The notes under the pieces were generated by a model, which was not told the origin of the DNA, made no database searches, and worked only from the letters and a program-made list of their open reading frames with translations. Shown here piece after piece: positions 22,016 to 34,500 of a DNA stretch of 64,000 bases; the stretch's first letter is position 1, and every line of letters begins with the position of its first letter. Source of the DNA: Axinella damicornis (Eukaryota; Porifera; Demospongiae; Axinellida; Axinellidae); NCBI GenBank assembly GCA_963931865.1, contig OZ007511.1:6466626-6530625 (forward strand), read 5' to 3'. Made by a program: the position numbers and the translations under genes.

Positions 22016-22204
22016 GGTCATAAAATCTCATTTTGCTGCCATAATTGGGGTGAGCATGAGTGGGCCCACATAGACGAGTTTGCTGTGAATTTTCTTTTTA
22101 TATTTATATATCGTACGTCGTGCCGTAAATCACTTCCTGCCCATATTTTGCGTGTTCTTGCATCATGCGTTAATTCAAACCACAAACGAGCATTGGGGAG
22201 ACTT

Positions 22205-22500
22205 GTCTGACTGAGACACAAACTATGAACAGTCTACCTCAACAAGGCCACAGCGACTTCGAACCGGAGACTGTCTGACTAAGACACAAACTATGAACAG
22301 TCTACCTCAACAAGGCCACAGTGACTTGGAGCCAGAGACTGTCTGACTAAGACACAAACTATGAACAGTCTACCTCAACAAGGCCACAGTGACTTCCAAC
22401 CGGAGACTGTCTGACTAAGACACGACCTATGGAGACTGTCTGACTAAGACATGACCTATGAACAGTCCGTCTCAACAAGGCCATGGGCACTGTCAGGCAG
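22205..22500. repeat. 68-bp tandem repeat
   Basis: 'gtctgactaagacacaaact' starts at 22205, 22273, 22341 and 22409 (period 68), then a truncated unit at 22438. Units are more than 90% alike by eye. Confidence 0.93.
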
Positions 22501-22577
22501 TCCGGGCAACAGCAAATTCAAAGTTCCAAACTTCCAAACGTGACAAGCAAATTTGTGCAGCATGCATGTAGCACAAG

Positions 22578-23720
22578 TGTAGAGTAAGCGACTGATTATC
22601 GGACGACATGTCAAATCGGACGCGCTAGCGCCGAACGAGTATATTACCGGAAGTGGGCGGGACCTTCAGTCGATACTACAGACCCATCGCACACTGAGTT
22701 GAAAGTTTGGTGGTTCTCTGTTGCTTGGTTCTGGAACTACAGCCAGCCAAAGTTAGATCCGAAACGATGTATGATCGGACAAAATTGATGTATTATCGGA
22801 TGACGCTCCCTGCTTTTTCTCTGAAGGAACTTTCTCTGAGATTTTTACATTTTCGGGAAGCCTCATGATCCCTCTGCCGCAGGCTCACTTTTTGTCACCG
22901 TGGCTGATTCGAGTGCTGGAGAATATCACCGAATGTTGACCATGGTCTCCGTGTCTAATATCGGACGCTGATATTTCGTCGTAGTTTGGCGATGACACTC
23001 TCAGGTACACTATAGTGCTGCAATACGGATATCATTGGAATGTGCAGATCCTCAGCAACAAAATGGTATAAGTCCCGTGTTTATACGTTGTACCGTTCCT
23101 GAGATATAGTCGTTTACCCCAGAACTCTCCAGAAATACTGTCGTTGCTATCTTGGACCGCCCATACAGGAGCAAACTGGGGAAAGCAGCTGTATCTCAGG
23201 TACGGTGCAACGTATAAACACGGGATTTGCGCCATTACGTTGCTGAGGACCTGCACTTTCCAATGGTATCCGTACTGCAACACTAGAGTGTACCTGTGAG
23301 TATCTACGCCAAAATACGACGAAATTTCAGCGTCCGATATTAGACACGGAGACCCTGGTCAACATTCGGTGATATTCTCTAGCACTCGAATCAGCCACGG
23401 TGACAAAAAGTGAGCCTGCGGCAGACGGATCATGAGGCTTCCCGAAAATGTAAAAATCTCAGAGAAAGTTCCTTCAGAGAAAAGGCAGGGAGCGTCATCC
23501 GATAATACATCAATTTTGTTCGATCATTCATTGTTTCGGATGTAGATTTGGCTGGCTGTAGCTCCAGAACCAAGCAACATAGAACCACCAAACTTTCAAC
23601 TCAAACTGCGATGGGTCTGTAGTATCGACTGAAGGTCCCGCCCACTTCCGGTAATATACTCGTTCGGCGCTAGCGCGTCCGATTTTACATGTCGTCCGAC
23701 AATCAGTTGCTTACTCTACA
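22578..23720. mobile_element. 1.14-kb foldback element
   Basis: The left arm begins 'tgtagagtaagc' and the right arm ends 'gcttactctaca'; arms of about 545 bases (22578-23126 and 23177-23720) are near-complete reverse complements around a loop of about 50 bases. Landmarks: GCGCTAGCGCCGAACG left versus CGTTCGGCGCTAGCGC right; 'tcacggtgacaaaaagtgag' type blocks in both. A few substitutions separate the arms. No transposase frame and no clear target duplication. Confidence 0.88.
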
Positions 23721-24217
23721 TGCCTTGAGTCTAATTGTCCCGTTATGATTTCTGTCGCCTCAGTCATGTGCATGCAAATACTCCATGGTTCTGCATCGCA
23801 CTCGCTCATGCTTGCCCCACAATGTCATGCATTCTCCTAGTAATAGTATCACAACATGCCCACAATCACTTCTGCCCACAAGCATCCAAACAGTTGCTTC
23901 AGATATCCCAACAAGCCCACAGGCACTTCTGGTATTGGATGAGCATCCTAGTGGCCCACCAGCAGTCTCATTCCCAACCTGACTACACTGGAGGGCAGTC
24001 TTTCAGTTTGAATAGCTTACGTACCTAGATACAGTTCTCTCATACAATAGGCCTCTACAACATATTGGCAGTATCGCAGTGTGCAGGCAGTGTGCAGACC
24101 AGATGCAGACAGGTCTCATTTGACAGATCTCGTTTGATGTTTATATGGAGCACACAGTATTCTGCTGGATGGCATCCAGGTATCTCTCATCCTTTTGATT
24201 AAGGAATTATAATTATA

Positions 24218-24707
24218 CCGTAGATCGGGAAATTTTCGTTGATAAAATATTTTCATAGTCGCCCTCGACCACGAAAATTTAACGCACGAAATTTATTCAC
24301 AACGGACATTAACAGCAACGAATACAGTCAGCAACAGTCTTCACACGTGTAGACTGTCCATCAAAACTACGGCCCTTGTGCGATCCTTCAAGCCCGTAGA
24401 TGGACTCCCCAATCCCAAAAGATCTTTGTCGCTCTCCATTCTGTCGCGAGGTATTGCCTCTGTGAATCGCGATCGGGAGGTCTCGAATCGACAAGTGAAG
24501 TTGGGAAGCAGCGCGGGCCGTACAGGAGATATTGATACAGCCCAGAAGGACGCTTTGACATCGGTCGGTGGCATAGCAGCAGCTCGTTCGTACGTCTCCA
24601 TTGTCGACACATTGATCGCTGAAAAAATTCTAGTCGATGTCGAATTTAACACCACGAAAATGTTACGCACGAAATATTTTTAACATGAAAATTTCCCCGA
24701 TCTACGG
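24218..24707. mobile_element. 490-bp TIR element, TA target
   Basis: CCGTAGATCGGGAAATTTTC at the left is mirrored by 'gaaaatttccccgatctacgg' at the right, each next to TA (24216-24217, 24708-24709). Inner ends also pair ('ccacgaaaat'). Frames of about 100 codons inside overlap on several strands and show no known domain. The TA target fits Tc1/mariner-type elements. Related single arms occur at 30633 and 33294. Confidence 0.8.
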
Positions 24708-25449
24708 TATATTGCCAAACAGCCAAAAGCTATCAATGGGCACACATCCACCTACCATATCCCACACCAGAGGCCCCATGAACAGGATGGCCAATGGATG
24801 GTTTCCACTATCACATCAGCAGAGGTTACTGTGATAACTACCAATCAGGGAACCAGTTGGATGATAGGTACCTCAAAATTTGATCTCACATGTACCTTCC
24901 AATCCCCCCCGCATGTAATAAGGTATGCACCTTAACTTCTGCCCCCTCAATACACTCCTGAGGAGCACACCCTAATTTACTACACTCTCCATCCCACGTG
25001 TGCTACTTCTATGACTACCAACCTTCAGCTGCAGTGCTGGTGTTCACCTCTGACAGTCTTCTGGAGGTTCCCAGTCAAGGTCAAGTCCTCCAGACTCTGA
25101 TACTGCAGCATGCCAGCATCCATCTCTGTTACCTGCATGAATAATCAGCTATAGCTATACCAGATAGCACTCACTCAGTTCTGCTGGATAGTTGTAGAGA
25201 CCGACAAGCTTCAGGTATATCGGCCACGCAATATTAATTTTACCGGTAACTGGCCATAATAATGTAAGGACCTACGTCAGTCTTGGCTATACATATTGAG
25301 CAAAGGGAACAGAGTTTTCGATGTGAGTTTAATCAGGAGGATCCAAAGCTGATATCATGTTCATTCATACAGGTTAACACAGACTACAGTCTTGTCAGTC
25401 TTCATGAGAACGAGGGCACTCACCCACCTTCTAGTCCACAATCCATAGG

Positions 25450-25710
25450 CTTTGGAGCATCTTCATGAAAAAAGATTCAGTGTCAGCTTCTCTGGGTTAG
25501 TTTGTGGCCATCTTCCTGAAGACCGTGGCCTGGGTACTCCGATAAAGGTCCACTCTCCACAGCTCACCATTGGCCAAGTCTTCATCATACCCTGCCGGGG
25601 GAGGGGCACCATATTTACTGTCACAGTACAGTCCCCAATGAAGCCATCTATAGGTGGCTCTGTCTTCATAAAAACAATTAAGTTAACCCATCCAACTTCC
25701 ATCTTTTGAT
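25450..25710 (-). other. Open stretch of unknown nature
   Basis: A minus-strand frame of 79 codons (MEVGWVNLIVFMKTEPPI...) and overlapping frames were inspected. No domain was recognised, and splice signals are not compelling. May be an exon remnant. Confidence 0.15.
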
Positions 25711-25971
25711 GTCATTTCCAGCAATGCTCTTTGGAGAGGGAGGAGAGTGGGTTTGAGTTATAGACTGAGCGGCTTGAGAAAAAGCCCTTGCTTGGCACAG
25801 GGTGAACTATTTCTTCCTCCTCTGTACGAATGGACATAGAAAACAGTCTTCTAGAATTGTAGGGCCTCCATTTCGGCTTTTTGTCAGTTTTCAAATCCCA
25901 CGTGAAGTAGGAATGGTACGTTAAAGGGATCCACAGGTTTATCCATAGAATAGAACCCAGCAATTATGACT

Positions 25972-26222
25972 AACCCTACCCTACCCCACACTAATTTAGC
26001 TCTACCCTACCCCAGGCTAACGCTACCCTACCCCAGGCTGACTCTACCCTACCCCAGGCTAACGCTACCCTACCCCAGGCTAACGTTACCCTACCCCAGG
26101 CTAACTGTAACCTACCCCAGGCCAATTCTACCCTACCCCAGGCTGACTCTAGCTACCCTACCCCAGGCTAAAGCTACTCTACCCCAGGCTGACTCTACCC
26201 TACCCCAGGCTGACTCTAATCT
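25972..26222. repeat. 21-bp minisatellite
   Basis: About eleven units of 'ctaccctaccccaggctaacg' with variants. Because the period is a multiple of three it gives a long frame of repeated LPYPRLT, which is not evidence of a gene. Confidence 0.93.
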
Positions 26223-26409
26223 ACTAACTTACCAAATAGCTAAGGATAGGTTAGAGTTAGAGTTAATGCTCTAAGCCTAACTCTAACCGAACCCTAGCTG
26301 TAGCCGAAGTGATTCAATCCACGACTTGACTCTCTTTATATACTGCGGCAGCACGCTCCATAACTTTGCAAGCAACGCGTGCACTAGCAATAATTGAATT
26401 CTAATTGCA

Positions 26410-26530
26410 TAGTTTGACCGGAAACGCGTGACATTGAAATTGAAATTTTAATTTTGATCGGAAACGCGTGACATTGAAATTGAAATTTTAATTTTGATCG
26501 GAAACGCGTGCACATTGAAATTGAAATTTG
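26410..26530. repeat. Tandem repeat, about 50 bp unit
   Basis: Units of 'gaccggaaacgcgtgacatt' followed by 'gaaattgaaattttaatttt' repeated nearly three times. Confidence 0.85.
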
Positions 26531-26717
26531 CTGGAACACGTGCCTGAAAACCGTGCACGTGCAAGCCGTGGGCGGGGACGTGTGTGCTCCATTCTCTGTC
26601 GTTCCTGGGTCTCGGCTGCTGTGGTAGGCGCGCTGCTAACGTCGTTGTGGTTGACGTCTGGTTTTGAGGTAAGGCGGGGTAACTTGGAACGGGGGAGTAA
26701 GTAACTTGGAACATTTT

Positions 26718-27919
26718 CCGTTAGCGACAGTACGTTATAATAAGCATCCATATGCTATACACTATATGCTATACACTATTTTATTTGGGGTTAGGGTGTG
26801 GTTAGGGCATATCAGAAAGTCTGTGGACATTTGCTGTGATTATCACCTTTTAGGGCGTGAAAATAGAAAGAGATGCCAACAAGACCATCATTTTGGGGTT
26901 ATTTTTGTCTCTTTTTGTCTTATAAGTAGTGCAATTTAATGTTCATTGAAAAAGGTACCCTGGAACTGCATAATTTGAACCTTTAGCTACCGTTTGATAC
27001 CTCATTTGAGCTGGTAGGACAATGTTTACTTCCGTCAAAAACGGATCTTAGTACAGTACTTCTGAGAACAGCCCATACAATTGCCTATGGAGGGAATTTC
27101 TGTAATCTCACACTATAATGTAAATGGAATTTTATCCATTAAGCCGACGGAAATATCAAAAAAGGTACCCTGGTGCGAAATTCTACAGTGAGCGAGGATT
27201 ATTTTGACAGGTCGTTCATATTTTTGCGAGGAAGGGAACTACCGTCAAATTCTAGTCGAAGTGTTCTATGTGTCATACGGGATGGCATATCTACCTACTT
27301 TAACAGTATATTGCGATTTGCGTGGCACTCCTTGAGCCAGCTAGAGCCGCCGGGGGCAGGAAGGCATCGGACAGAGCTACAGTGGCCTGTGATTCACTTC
27401 GCCCCATGCAAAGCTCACCTGATAGAAGTAGATGGACATAACATGCACATGCAGCCTCTTGTACACAATATCGCAGAGTGTAGGTGTGTCATAAATGTAC
27501 ATCATTATTATTGTGACATGGAATACATAGCTACACCGGGTACAGTTTATCTTTGGCCTGTGTGTTGGTAGTCGGCTGCGCTCTCCAGCGGTGGCTTGAT
27601 GTCCTTTGGTTCACACTTTCGCAGGTTATACGCCATTGTTCAGGTTTCGCTGAAGGTTTCTTCGGTGTGGAATGACAGCGACTCTGTCGGGAAATCAGCG
27701 CATTATCTTCAAGCTCTTGACAGCTACTGATCATGACATGTACAGTACGGAGGTCAGCTGTCGGTGGGACGGTGACGTAACCACAATACGCGGTGAAGTA
27801 CAAAGCGCAAGTGTCATTCACACTTTATTACCCTGAATGTCCGTTTTAGCAGCAAACTTCTTGATATGTCTGTATAAGCACTGTACAACATACAGATGCT
27901 AATGTACTGTCGCTAACGG
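26718..27919. mobile_element. 1.2-kb TIR element
   Basis: CCGTTAGCGACAGTACGTTA at 26718 faces TAATGTACTGTCGCTAACGG ending at 27919. The same 'agtaacttggaac' motif lies just outside both ends in direct orientation. A 27-base G run follows the right end. Interior frames (for example 132 codons at 27173-27571) show no transposase motif. Superfamily unknown. Confidence 0.65.
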
Positions 27920-27965
27920 GGGGGGGGGGGGGGGGGGGGGGGGGTGAGTAACTTGGAACAACGGG

Positions 27966-28342
27966 CTAGTCTCACTTCGCCTACTAAAAATCAATGTGTG
28001 TCATTTCGCCTACTCAGAAATCAAGCATGTATGGCTACCTATATGGTACCAAGAGAAAACTGAGTTCGCAATGGTCAGTTAGGATCACTACAATGAGCAA
28101 AGAGTAAATTGTACCAAGAGATAGATACCTATCAGAAGACCTTTGGGAGAACGCAGAAGAGCTGAGTCTGGACCTCTTCCCAGTTGTGGTGCTGAGTTCA
28201 GATTTTGAGCTTTCAGGTGTATCTGCTCATAGCTACTACTAACCTGTAAATATTATATTTTTTGAGTAGGCGAAATGACACACACTGATCGCTAGAAGGC
28301 GAAATGGGAGTAGGCAAAATGAAAGTAGGCGAAATGAGCCCA
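27966..28342. mobile_element. MITE with 'cgcctact' termini
   Basis: 'gtctcacttcgcctac' and 'gtgtgtcatttcgcctact' on the left mirror 'agtaggcgaaatgacacac' and 'gtaggcgaaatgag' on the right. Non-coding. Confidence 0.7.
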
Positions 28343-28573
28343 ATTCGGAACAACGTTTGTTGCAGAGAGGTGAAGATGAGGAGGTTCAAGCTCAGACTTG
28401 GTAATACGTGCACCAACTTTTGAAGTCTGAAGTCCTTTCACACTGGAGCCAGCTAGCTTTGAGTCTTCTATTTCAATTTTTCTGAAGGTGGAAATTTACC
28501 AGTGAGAGTCAGCAGGATCAGATCGGTGCAGAGCGACTTAACTGCCATTCTGACAACTAACACTAGGGCTACA

Positions 28574-28842
28574 CAAGGGGGTGACACTCCCGTAGATGCC
28601 GTAGTCAGAGCTGCGACCGGGCTTATCAGCGAATCTTGACCCCGTATACTGAGGAAGGGGTAGAGTCACTATGCATTCTTCCGTATACTATCAGCGGTCA
28701 AGCGGTTAACAGCTGAAATACAGCACAGTCAAATGGTCAAGAGTTTTTTTGCGATGTGGTCAAGCAGCGAAAATGACGGTCAAGATTTCTTGACCCCGGT
28801 CGCAGCTCTGACTACGGCGTCAATGAGAGTGTCACCCCCTTG
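28574..28842. mobile_element. 269-bp TIR MITE
   Basis: CAAGGGGGTGACACTC at the left and GAGTGTCACCCCCTTG at the right, with pairing continuing through 'gccgtagtcagagctgcgacc'. Arms of about 55 bases with small gaps. Confidence 0.85.
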
Positions 28843-29497
28843 CTACTCTCCTCTTTCGCTTCGTGTAGGTAGCTACCCACTAACCCCACCCACTAATCCT
28901 TGATGTTTGGCTGCATTGCAAGTAACCATAGCAGCTAGGACTAAATTTGCAGTGTAGCCGGAGGCGCTATCTTCTGAACTTTACAGCAAGTCTCTATCTA
29001 GCATTGTTTCCAGGCCCCGTCCGAAAAGTCTGGCAGATTTGCCACGGAAGTGCTACCAGGCTCCTGGGAACAATGCTAGTCTCTATCTGCTTCCAGTCAG
29101 AATTTAGAGCTTATTTCGTGAAAGTTGTTCCAAATTATCCCGTGTTTATATGTAGCTAAAAGTAATTTCTCTGTTTGTTTGTCTTGGTGTATAGATGTCT
29201 TATGTCATGCAGGACTCCCAGGTAGACCAGCATTATGCTGGGACATTCCTGTTTAATTTTGTTTTATCTATCTACTTGCAGCATGAGGTGGTGTGGGTTC
29301 CGGAACTACTGTTCAGACACTAGAAGGAAGGCGGGAGCTAGTAATAAATTTCAAGTCGGAGCCAGCTAGGGTATTGATGAAGGGGAATGGAGCTGAGGAC
29401 ATTGTCAGGTAGGTAGCTATAGTGATAGCGAACCTTAGCGGTTTGGTGTTGGATTAATAATTAATTGGGAACATGTTCATTGGGTACATAATTATTA

Positions 29498-30442
29498 CAT
29501 GAATGAATGAATGAATTTTATTATTAGGTCCTGTCGCAATGACAGCAGGCCACGTTTGGCCCATAAGACCACACAAATGTACATGACATAGCAACAGACC
29601 ACTCTAGGCCTATGTCAGAGAAGCTAATAATATAATTATATCACTTTGCTCTTAGTTCTAGTTCTCTGTGCTATGGGGGTAGGGCTACTGGTTCCCAGGA
29701 GACACTAGACATGGTATTGCCTCTCTGGATCCTCAACCCTGGTGTACCATCAACAACTCGGTACTTCACACTCCGGGTGTGTGCTGTGATCTTGAGGTCT
29801 TCATCACCACTCAACTCACACCTCTCAACACATTGACTGTGTGTGGGGGTAGAGTGTACAACATTGGTCTTAATTCTTCCGGTTACACTTTCTAACCAGT
29901 GGTGTCCAACCTTCGTCGTCTCCCTTCGTGAACTTCACCCCAGGTTTGCCTTCCCTCATTTCATACACAACTTCCTGACACTTAGCCAGGTCAATCACTT
30001 CACTGACACTGCCCCCACCTAAAGCAACATTATCCGGCTCGGAAACAAGTTCTGGCTCCATCCGCTCGTGAACGGTGGCGGCGATGGCGGGCTCCGTAGT
30101 TTTCACACCTACACCTTCCTGCTCAGCAAGTTTCTTCTTTTCCAGAAATGCTTCGCGCCTCAGGGCATTCCTTCGTTTTCTAGACGGGGTATTCCTGCTC
30201 TTCGCTTGACTTGTAGACACTGGCCGTCCAGCATCCGCATCACTTCTAGGTTGTTGTGCTTTCTTGTTCCAATTAATGCCTCGATCCTGTTGGTGTAGAT
30301 ATTCAGCGGAACAGCTCGCGGATTTCCAAACCAGCTGTACAAGGGGGGTGCCTTTCTCACTGTCCTGGATCTTCCAAGACAGTTTTCTTCCAGAGCCAGC
30401 AGCAGAAGCGATCACTTTTGCGACTATCTCTGGGAGCTCCAT
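29498..30442 (-). mobile_element. LINE-like unit with one intact frame and ATTC tail
   Basis: Minus-strand unit. It starts with a complete 190-codon frame (30442-29870) and ends, read on the minus strand, in 'gacaggacctaataataaaa' followed by ATTCATTCATTC repeats (about 29498-29520). A short tandem tail is how many CR1/L2-type non-LTR elements end. No reverse transcriptase is present, so the unit would be non-autonomous or 5'-derived. Target duplications were not found. Alternatively the frame is a host gene next to a LINE tail. Confidence 0.5.
29870..30442 (-). CDS. Intact 190-aa basic/acidic protein, family not assigned
   Basis: Starts MELPEIVAKVIASAAG and ends GWTPLVRKCNRKN before TAA. 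A lysine/arginine-rich middle (SRKRRNALRREAFLEKKK) follows a segment KGTPLVQLVWKS; the C-terminal third is acidic then basic. No transmembrane segment or signal peptide. It may be an ORF1-like nucleic-acid-binding protein of the surrounding LINE-like unit; the basic core is consistent with RNA binding, but I do not recognise a named domain. Confidence 0.5.
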   Translation of the reverse strand: MELPEIVAKVIASAAGSGRKLSWKIQDSEKGTPLVQLVWKSASCSAEYLHQQDRGINWNKKAQQPRSDADAGRPVSTSQAKSRNTPSRKRRNALRREAFLEKKKLAEQEGVGVKTTEPAIAATVHERMEPELVSEPDNVALGGGSVSEVIDLAKCQEVVYEMREGKPGVKFTKGDDEGWTPLVRKCNRKN

Positions 30443-30632
30443 TTTACCGTCACGTCAATATCGTCAATACATGTATATTATGTAAATAGCTGAAGTACTG
30501 CTTGACCATAATAGTGCAAGCAACTGATTATCACGCAGAATCTGGATCCACAGCTCCGACTAGCAACATTTGTATCAACTTCGAACTTGCACAAACTTGC
30601 ACTTCAAAGTGTCGGCTACAATCCGAACTTAC

Positions 30633-31190
30633 CGTATAGCGGGAAATTTAGTATGGTGCGAATTATTTAGTATATTTCGAGGGGCAACCGCACTCCTGGT
30701 AGCCGCGTTGCAACCCCGGTTGCGACTCGCCGTAGCGCAAGCCGAGTAAGTATTGCAATTCGTTCCAATTGACGCACATGCCATGTGCCAACCACGTTCA
30801 GTCGATCGTGCGAGCAATGGCGACGAAAGGAAGACAAGACATTACTACAGCACTCACAACTTAGCCAGCACTGTGAGTTTCGGCATGTAAGTGTCAGTGA
30901 ACGACAGCGATCATGGCCGTGTGGTCAGAATCTTCGTATGCCTTTCCTAAGAACGGTACCACCACCGGAAGTCGAAGAGAGCACTTGAGCAATGGCGGCC
31001 AACGGTGAGACAAAAGCGTTCATATCTCCACCACCAAGGTGAGTTACAGCACCAACTTTTTATGTTCAGGTCAGTACATGATAGTGATCACGGCGGTGTA
31101 GAGAATCTCTGTAGGCCAATCCTAAGTACTCCACTGTCATGCAATTGTTCCTGTGACCATCAAGATATTACGATTTTAACGAGTGTGTGT
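30633..31190. repeat. Dispersed repeat R1, copy 2 (inverted), with CCGTATAG end
   Basis: Reverse-complement relative of 120-545 and 44020-44650. It starts with 'accgtatagcgggaaattt', similar to the end of the element at 24218. Confidence 0.7.
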
Positions 31191-31194
31191 GTGG

Positions 31195-31560
31195 GATGTT
31201 CGTAGGGCACTAGTGACGTGCGACCTCCATACATACTTCAATTTACTGAACCTCAAACTCCGCGAAGAATGTTTGTGAACATTGTGGAATCTTCCAGAAC
31301 AGCTGGGGCTACAACTGGATGCAATCGTGGAGCAGCAGTCGAAGCTGACGCATTCGGGGAGCAGCAGTCGAAGCGGACGCAATCGGGGAGCAGCAGTCGA
31401 AGCGGACGCAATCGGGGAGCAGCAGTTGAAGCGGATGCAATCGGGCAGCAACAGCTGAAGTGGATACAATCAGGGAGCAGCAGCTCTGCATAGAGAGCTA
31501 TCTGGTGCCGGATAATTGACTCGTGTAGGGGAACGAGGGGGAAGTAGCTGGGTGAGCAAA
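31195..31560 (+). repeat. Repeat R3 with 27-30 bp VNTR, copy 1
   Basis: A unique lead ('acttcaatttactgaacctc') is followed by about six units of 'ggagcagcagtcgaagcgga' plus 'cgcaatcg', then 'ctgcatagagagctatc' and 'gaacgagggggaagtagctg'. The same arrangement recurs at 44680-44960, 58340-58770 and, inverted and interrupted, at 55025-56285. Confidence 0.85.
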
Positions 31561-34500
31561 GCTACTTGTGATAATATTATTTTGTTGCATTATTTTGGTT
31601 TTGAAAAAGTCCTGATAGAATGATATTAGGAGGGTGTCTAACTGTGTTCTCCTTTGTTCAGGTGTAGGCCAACTCGGATTGGAAACATCTCACAGATGCG
31701 CACTTTATCGTTCGGGTAACCACGTTACAATCTGCAACACTTAACGTTTAAGCTATATTCACTGCACTGTCCATGCATGAAGAATGAAGACATCAACTGG
31801 ATAAAGGCTGCAAAGCGTGGTATCTACTCCAACTGGTGAGTTGTTAGCAGTACTGTACAGGTTTGTATGGGTTTAGACTGGTTGTGCTTCAAGTACAGTA
31901 GTGTTCTCGCCAGGATTTTTACAGAGGGCGGGAAAGGTGCACGGTTTATCTGTCAATGTCCCTGCACTGTTTCTCCGCTTTGTGCCGTGTTGCTTGCAAA
32001 TGGAGTACAACAGACCGACAACGGTAGACGTAGAACTGTCGCACACTGGAATGTACCACTGATAATCCGTCTTCCAAGACGCGTTATGGCTGATCTTATG
32101 CTTGCTTCGTGTTACAAAGCCATCAGAAGTCGACGACTCCAAGCGATGCCTTTGCTTATAGTTTAGCCATCTCAATTGTGAACACGTGGCGCCTCGGCCT
32201 ATTCAAATATTTATATGGGCGCGGCGTGCGCTAGAACAATGGACGGCCGCACAGGAGTACTAAGCGCGGTGGGGCGCCACGGTTCCACGCTTTAACGAGA
32301 ACACTGCTTGTATCCCTAATTTCATACTTTTACAAGAAGCGTATGTATATACTTTTGTGGGGGAGTTGCTCTCAATGTAGGCTCCTTACTATAAGGCTGA
32401 AAGCGTTTCAGTTGAAAGCCAATATTCTGAAGTTTTGTGTGATGTAGTTGGTAGTGAAGTATATACATACGTAGTCTCGTTCCCAGACCCTCATACACGT
32501 GGAAGAGGGTCTGAGCACGAGACTGGTTAAGTAACTACCTCACAGAAGCTTTGAGGCCATTTCTCAACTCCATAGACCGTATTTATTTTGTGTGGGGTTA
32601 AAGTGAGTTTTTTTTACTCCTTGTAGGGCTGCAGATATTGTGGCCTGGGAGAAAGTTCACCCACCGAAAGAACAAGGAATGCAAATGGATGCATTAGCGT
32701 ACTATCCTTGCCAGTTGCTCCACCGACTTTAACAGTATCGGTTCAACAACAACTGCCAAACTCCCAATCTGGTGCCTTCAAAGCACTTGACAACTGAGCT
32801 ATGAAGCCCTCTGTTGCCATGTAGGTGCATTATCCCTCCCTTCACAGTGGGTGGTTGCTTCACAACAGCTGGGATCACGCTTGACATAGTGACACTACCC
32901 ACCCTCTCTTCCAAGCCAGTGTTAGCATTCCCCTCACCACTACAGCTACCTGTCTGCTCCTCAACTTCCAACCCGCCTCCAACGCACACAACAATGATAA
33001 CACCAGTTTTGAGTTGCCTCCAAGCGGATTTCTCATCATCAACACAATATCTCTAAAAGCAAGGTGAATGGTGTACACACAGAGGCCAGATAATCTATGT
33101 GCCAGAAATACAAGCCCGATTCGTTCCGCCACGTTTTATGGAAGCAGCAAATTGATGCTTCATCTCGCCAGGATGCTAGTGCTGTGTGCATCGCAGCACG
33201 GAGCCAGCACCTTGAAACCCGTGTTCTCGAGATGCCAGGAACAAACATCTGGTCTCCTGAGAATGAAAGTAATGGAAGAAAGTGCAATGATTTACCGTAT
33301 ATCTGGAAATTTTTGTTGTAAATATATTTTCGTGGTTGCCATAAACCACGAAATTTTATACACAAAATTATTTTTACACGAGTGAATAGTTATTACAGTC
33401 AGAATCTTTTCGCGATGCTAGCTAGTTACTTCGCGAGATGGCCCTCGTTAGACAGCTACCTGCAACCGAGGGATGGTCTCCTTGAGGTTCTGAAGGTTTG
33501 CAATGTGTCCATTGTGTGCAAGTGGTCCCAGTGTCTCTTACCTCTGGTCGTTTGCTGTCCTCCATAATATCATAGGACAATAGTGGAGTAGGTCAATTCC
33601 TCTCTCATGACAATTTCTGTACCATGTTAGGTCAAATCAATTATGGTAATGATGTGTTTGAACACTTCCTGTGCTCCAGGATGTTATAGGACAACAGCAT
33701 GTTATGTCTCCATTGAAATGCATTATTAAGAAGTAATTATGTTAGATTGCTTCCTGTCCTCTATGATGTTATAGGACATGTAAGGCATACTCCATGATCC
33801 CATTCACTGCTCAGTTCATAACCAAGCTGGATCATTTCCTGTTTGTTATAAGTTGCATTGCTTGGTGGTGAGGCTATTCAGCATTATATTGTAGTGTGGC
33901 CATCCAGCCTGCCATCTACCTGTTGTACAAATACACTCTGCCTCAGCACGTGGTGAAACACGGCATCTACTCCGGCAGTGACCTGCTGGCTACTGTCACT
34001 CACCGAGTGAAGTTAACCAAGAAACGAGGCCTGCTTTAGCTGCATTAGGATTGACTCAGGCAACTAGATACTTAACCTGGAGGAGAATGGTCACTAGGAT
34101 GAGTGTTGATAGACAAAGGTTGGCCATAGATTCTCACCAAGTACATACGTGTATGCCACGAGGCATTCTCCAATGTGCTATCTTTGACTTACTACCAATA
34201 GGTAGTGACGTACAATGGTAGGGAGTGTGTAGTTAAGGTTACGGGTTACATTTTGGTATTGTGCATGCACAGTGTGCGCTTGTGCATGCACAGTGTGCGC
34301 TTGTGGTTCACAGTCTACAGTGGAATGTGTGCGCGACTTTGGCGTCAATTTTAATTGCTGAAGAGACTGGACTTCAATTCTACGACGAAAGGGGCAGGGC
34401 AGCTCGAAACCTTTTACATCCTGTTCATGAGATACTGCGCGTACTACTTGCCTGATCTGGTGAAAAGTGAATGGCTTTCATAGTATGAACGACCATCACT

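Noticed and set aside
24309..24683. Overlapping frames of about 100 codons on both strands
   Set aside because: They lie inside a non-autonomous TIR element and show no domain.
25966..26224. Interstitial telomere
   Set aside because: CTACCC-rich but with a fixed 21-bp unit, not TTAGGG repeats.
25966..26274. 102-codon frame of LPYPRLT repeats
   Set aside because: Product of a 21-bp minisatellite whose period is a multiple of three.
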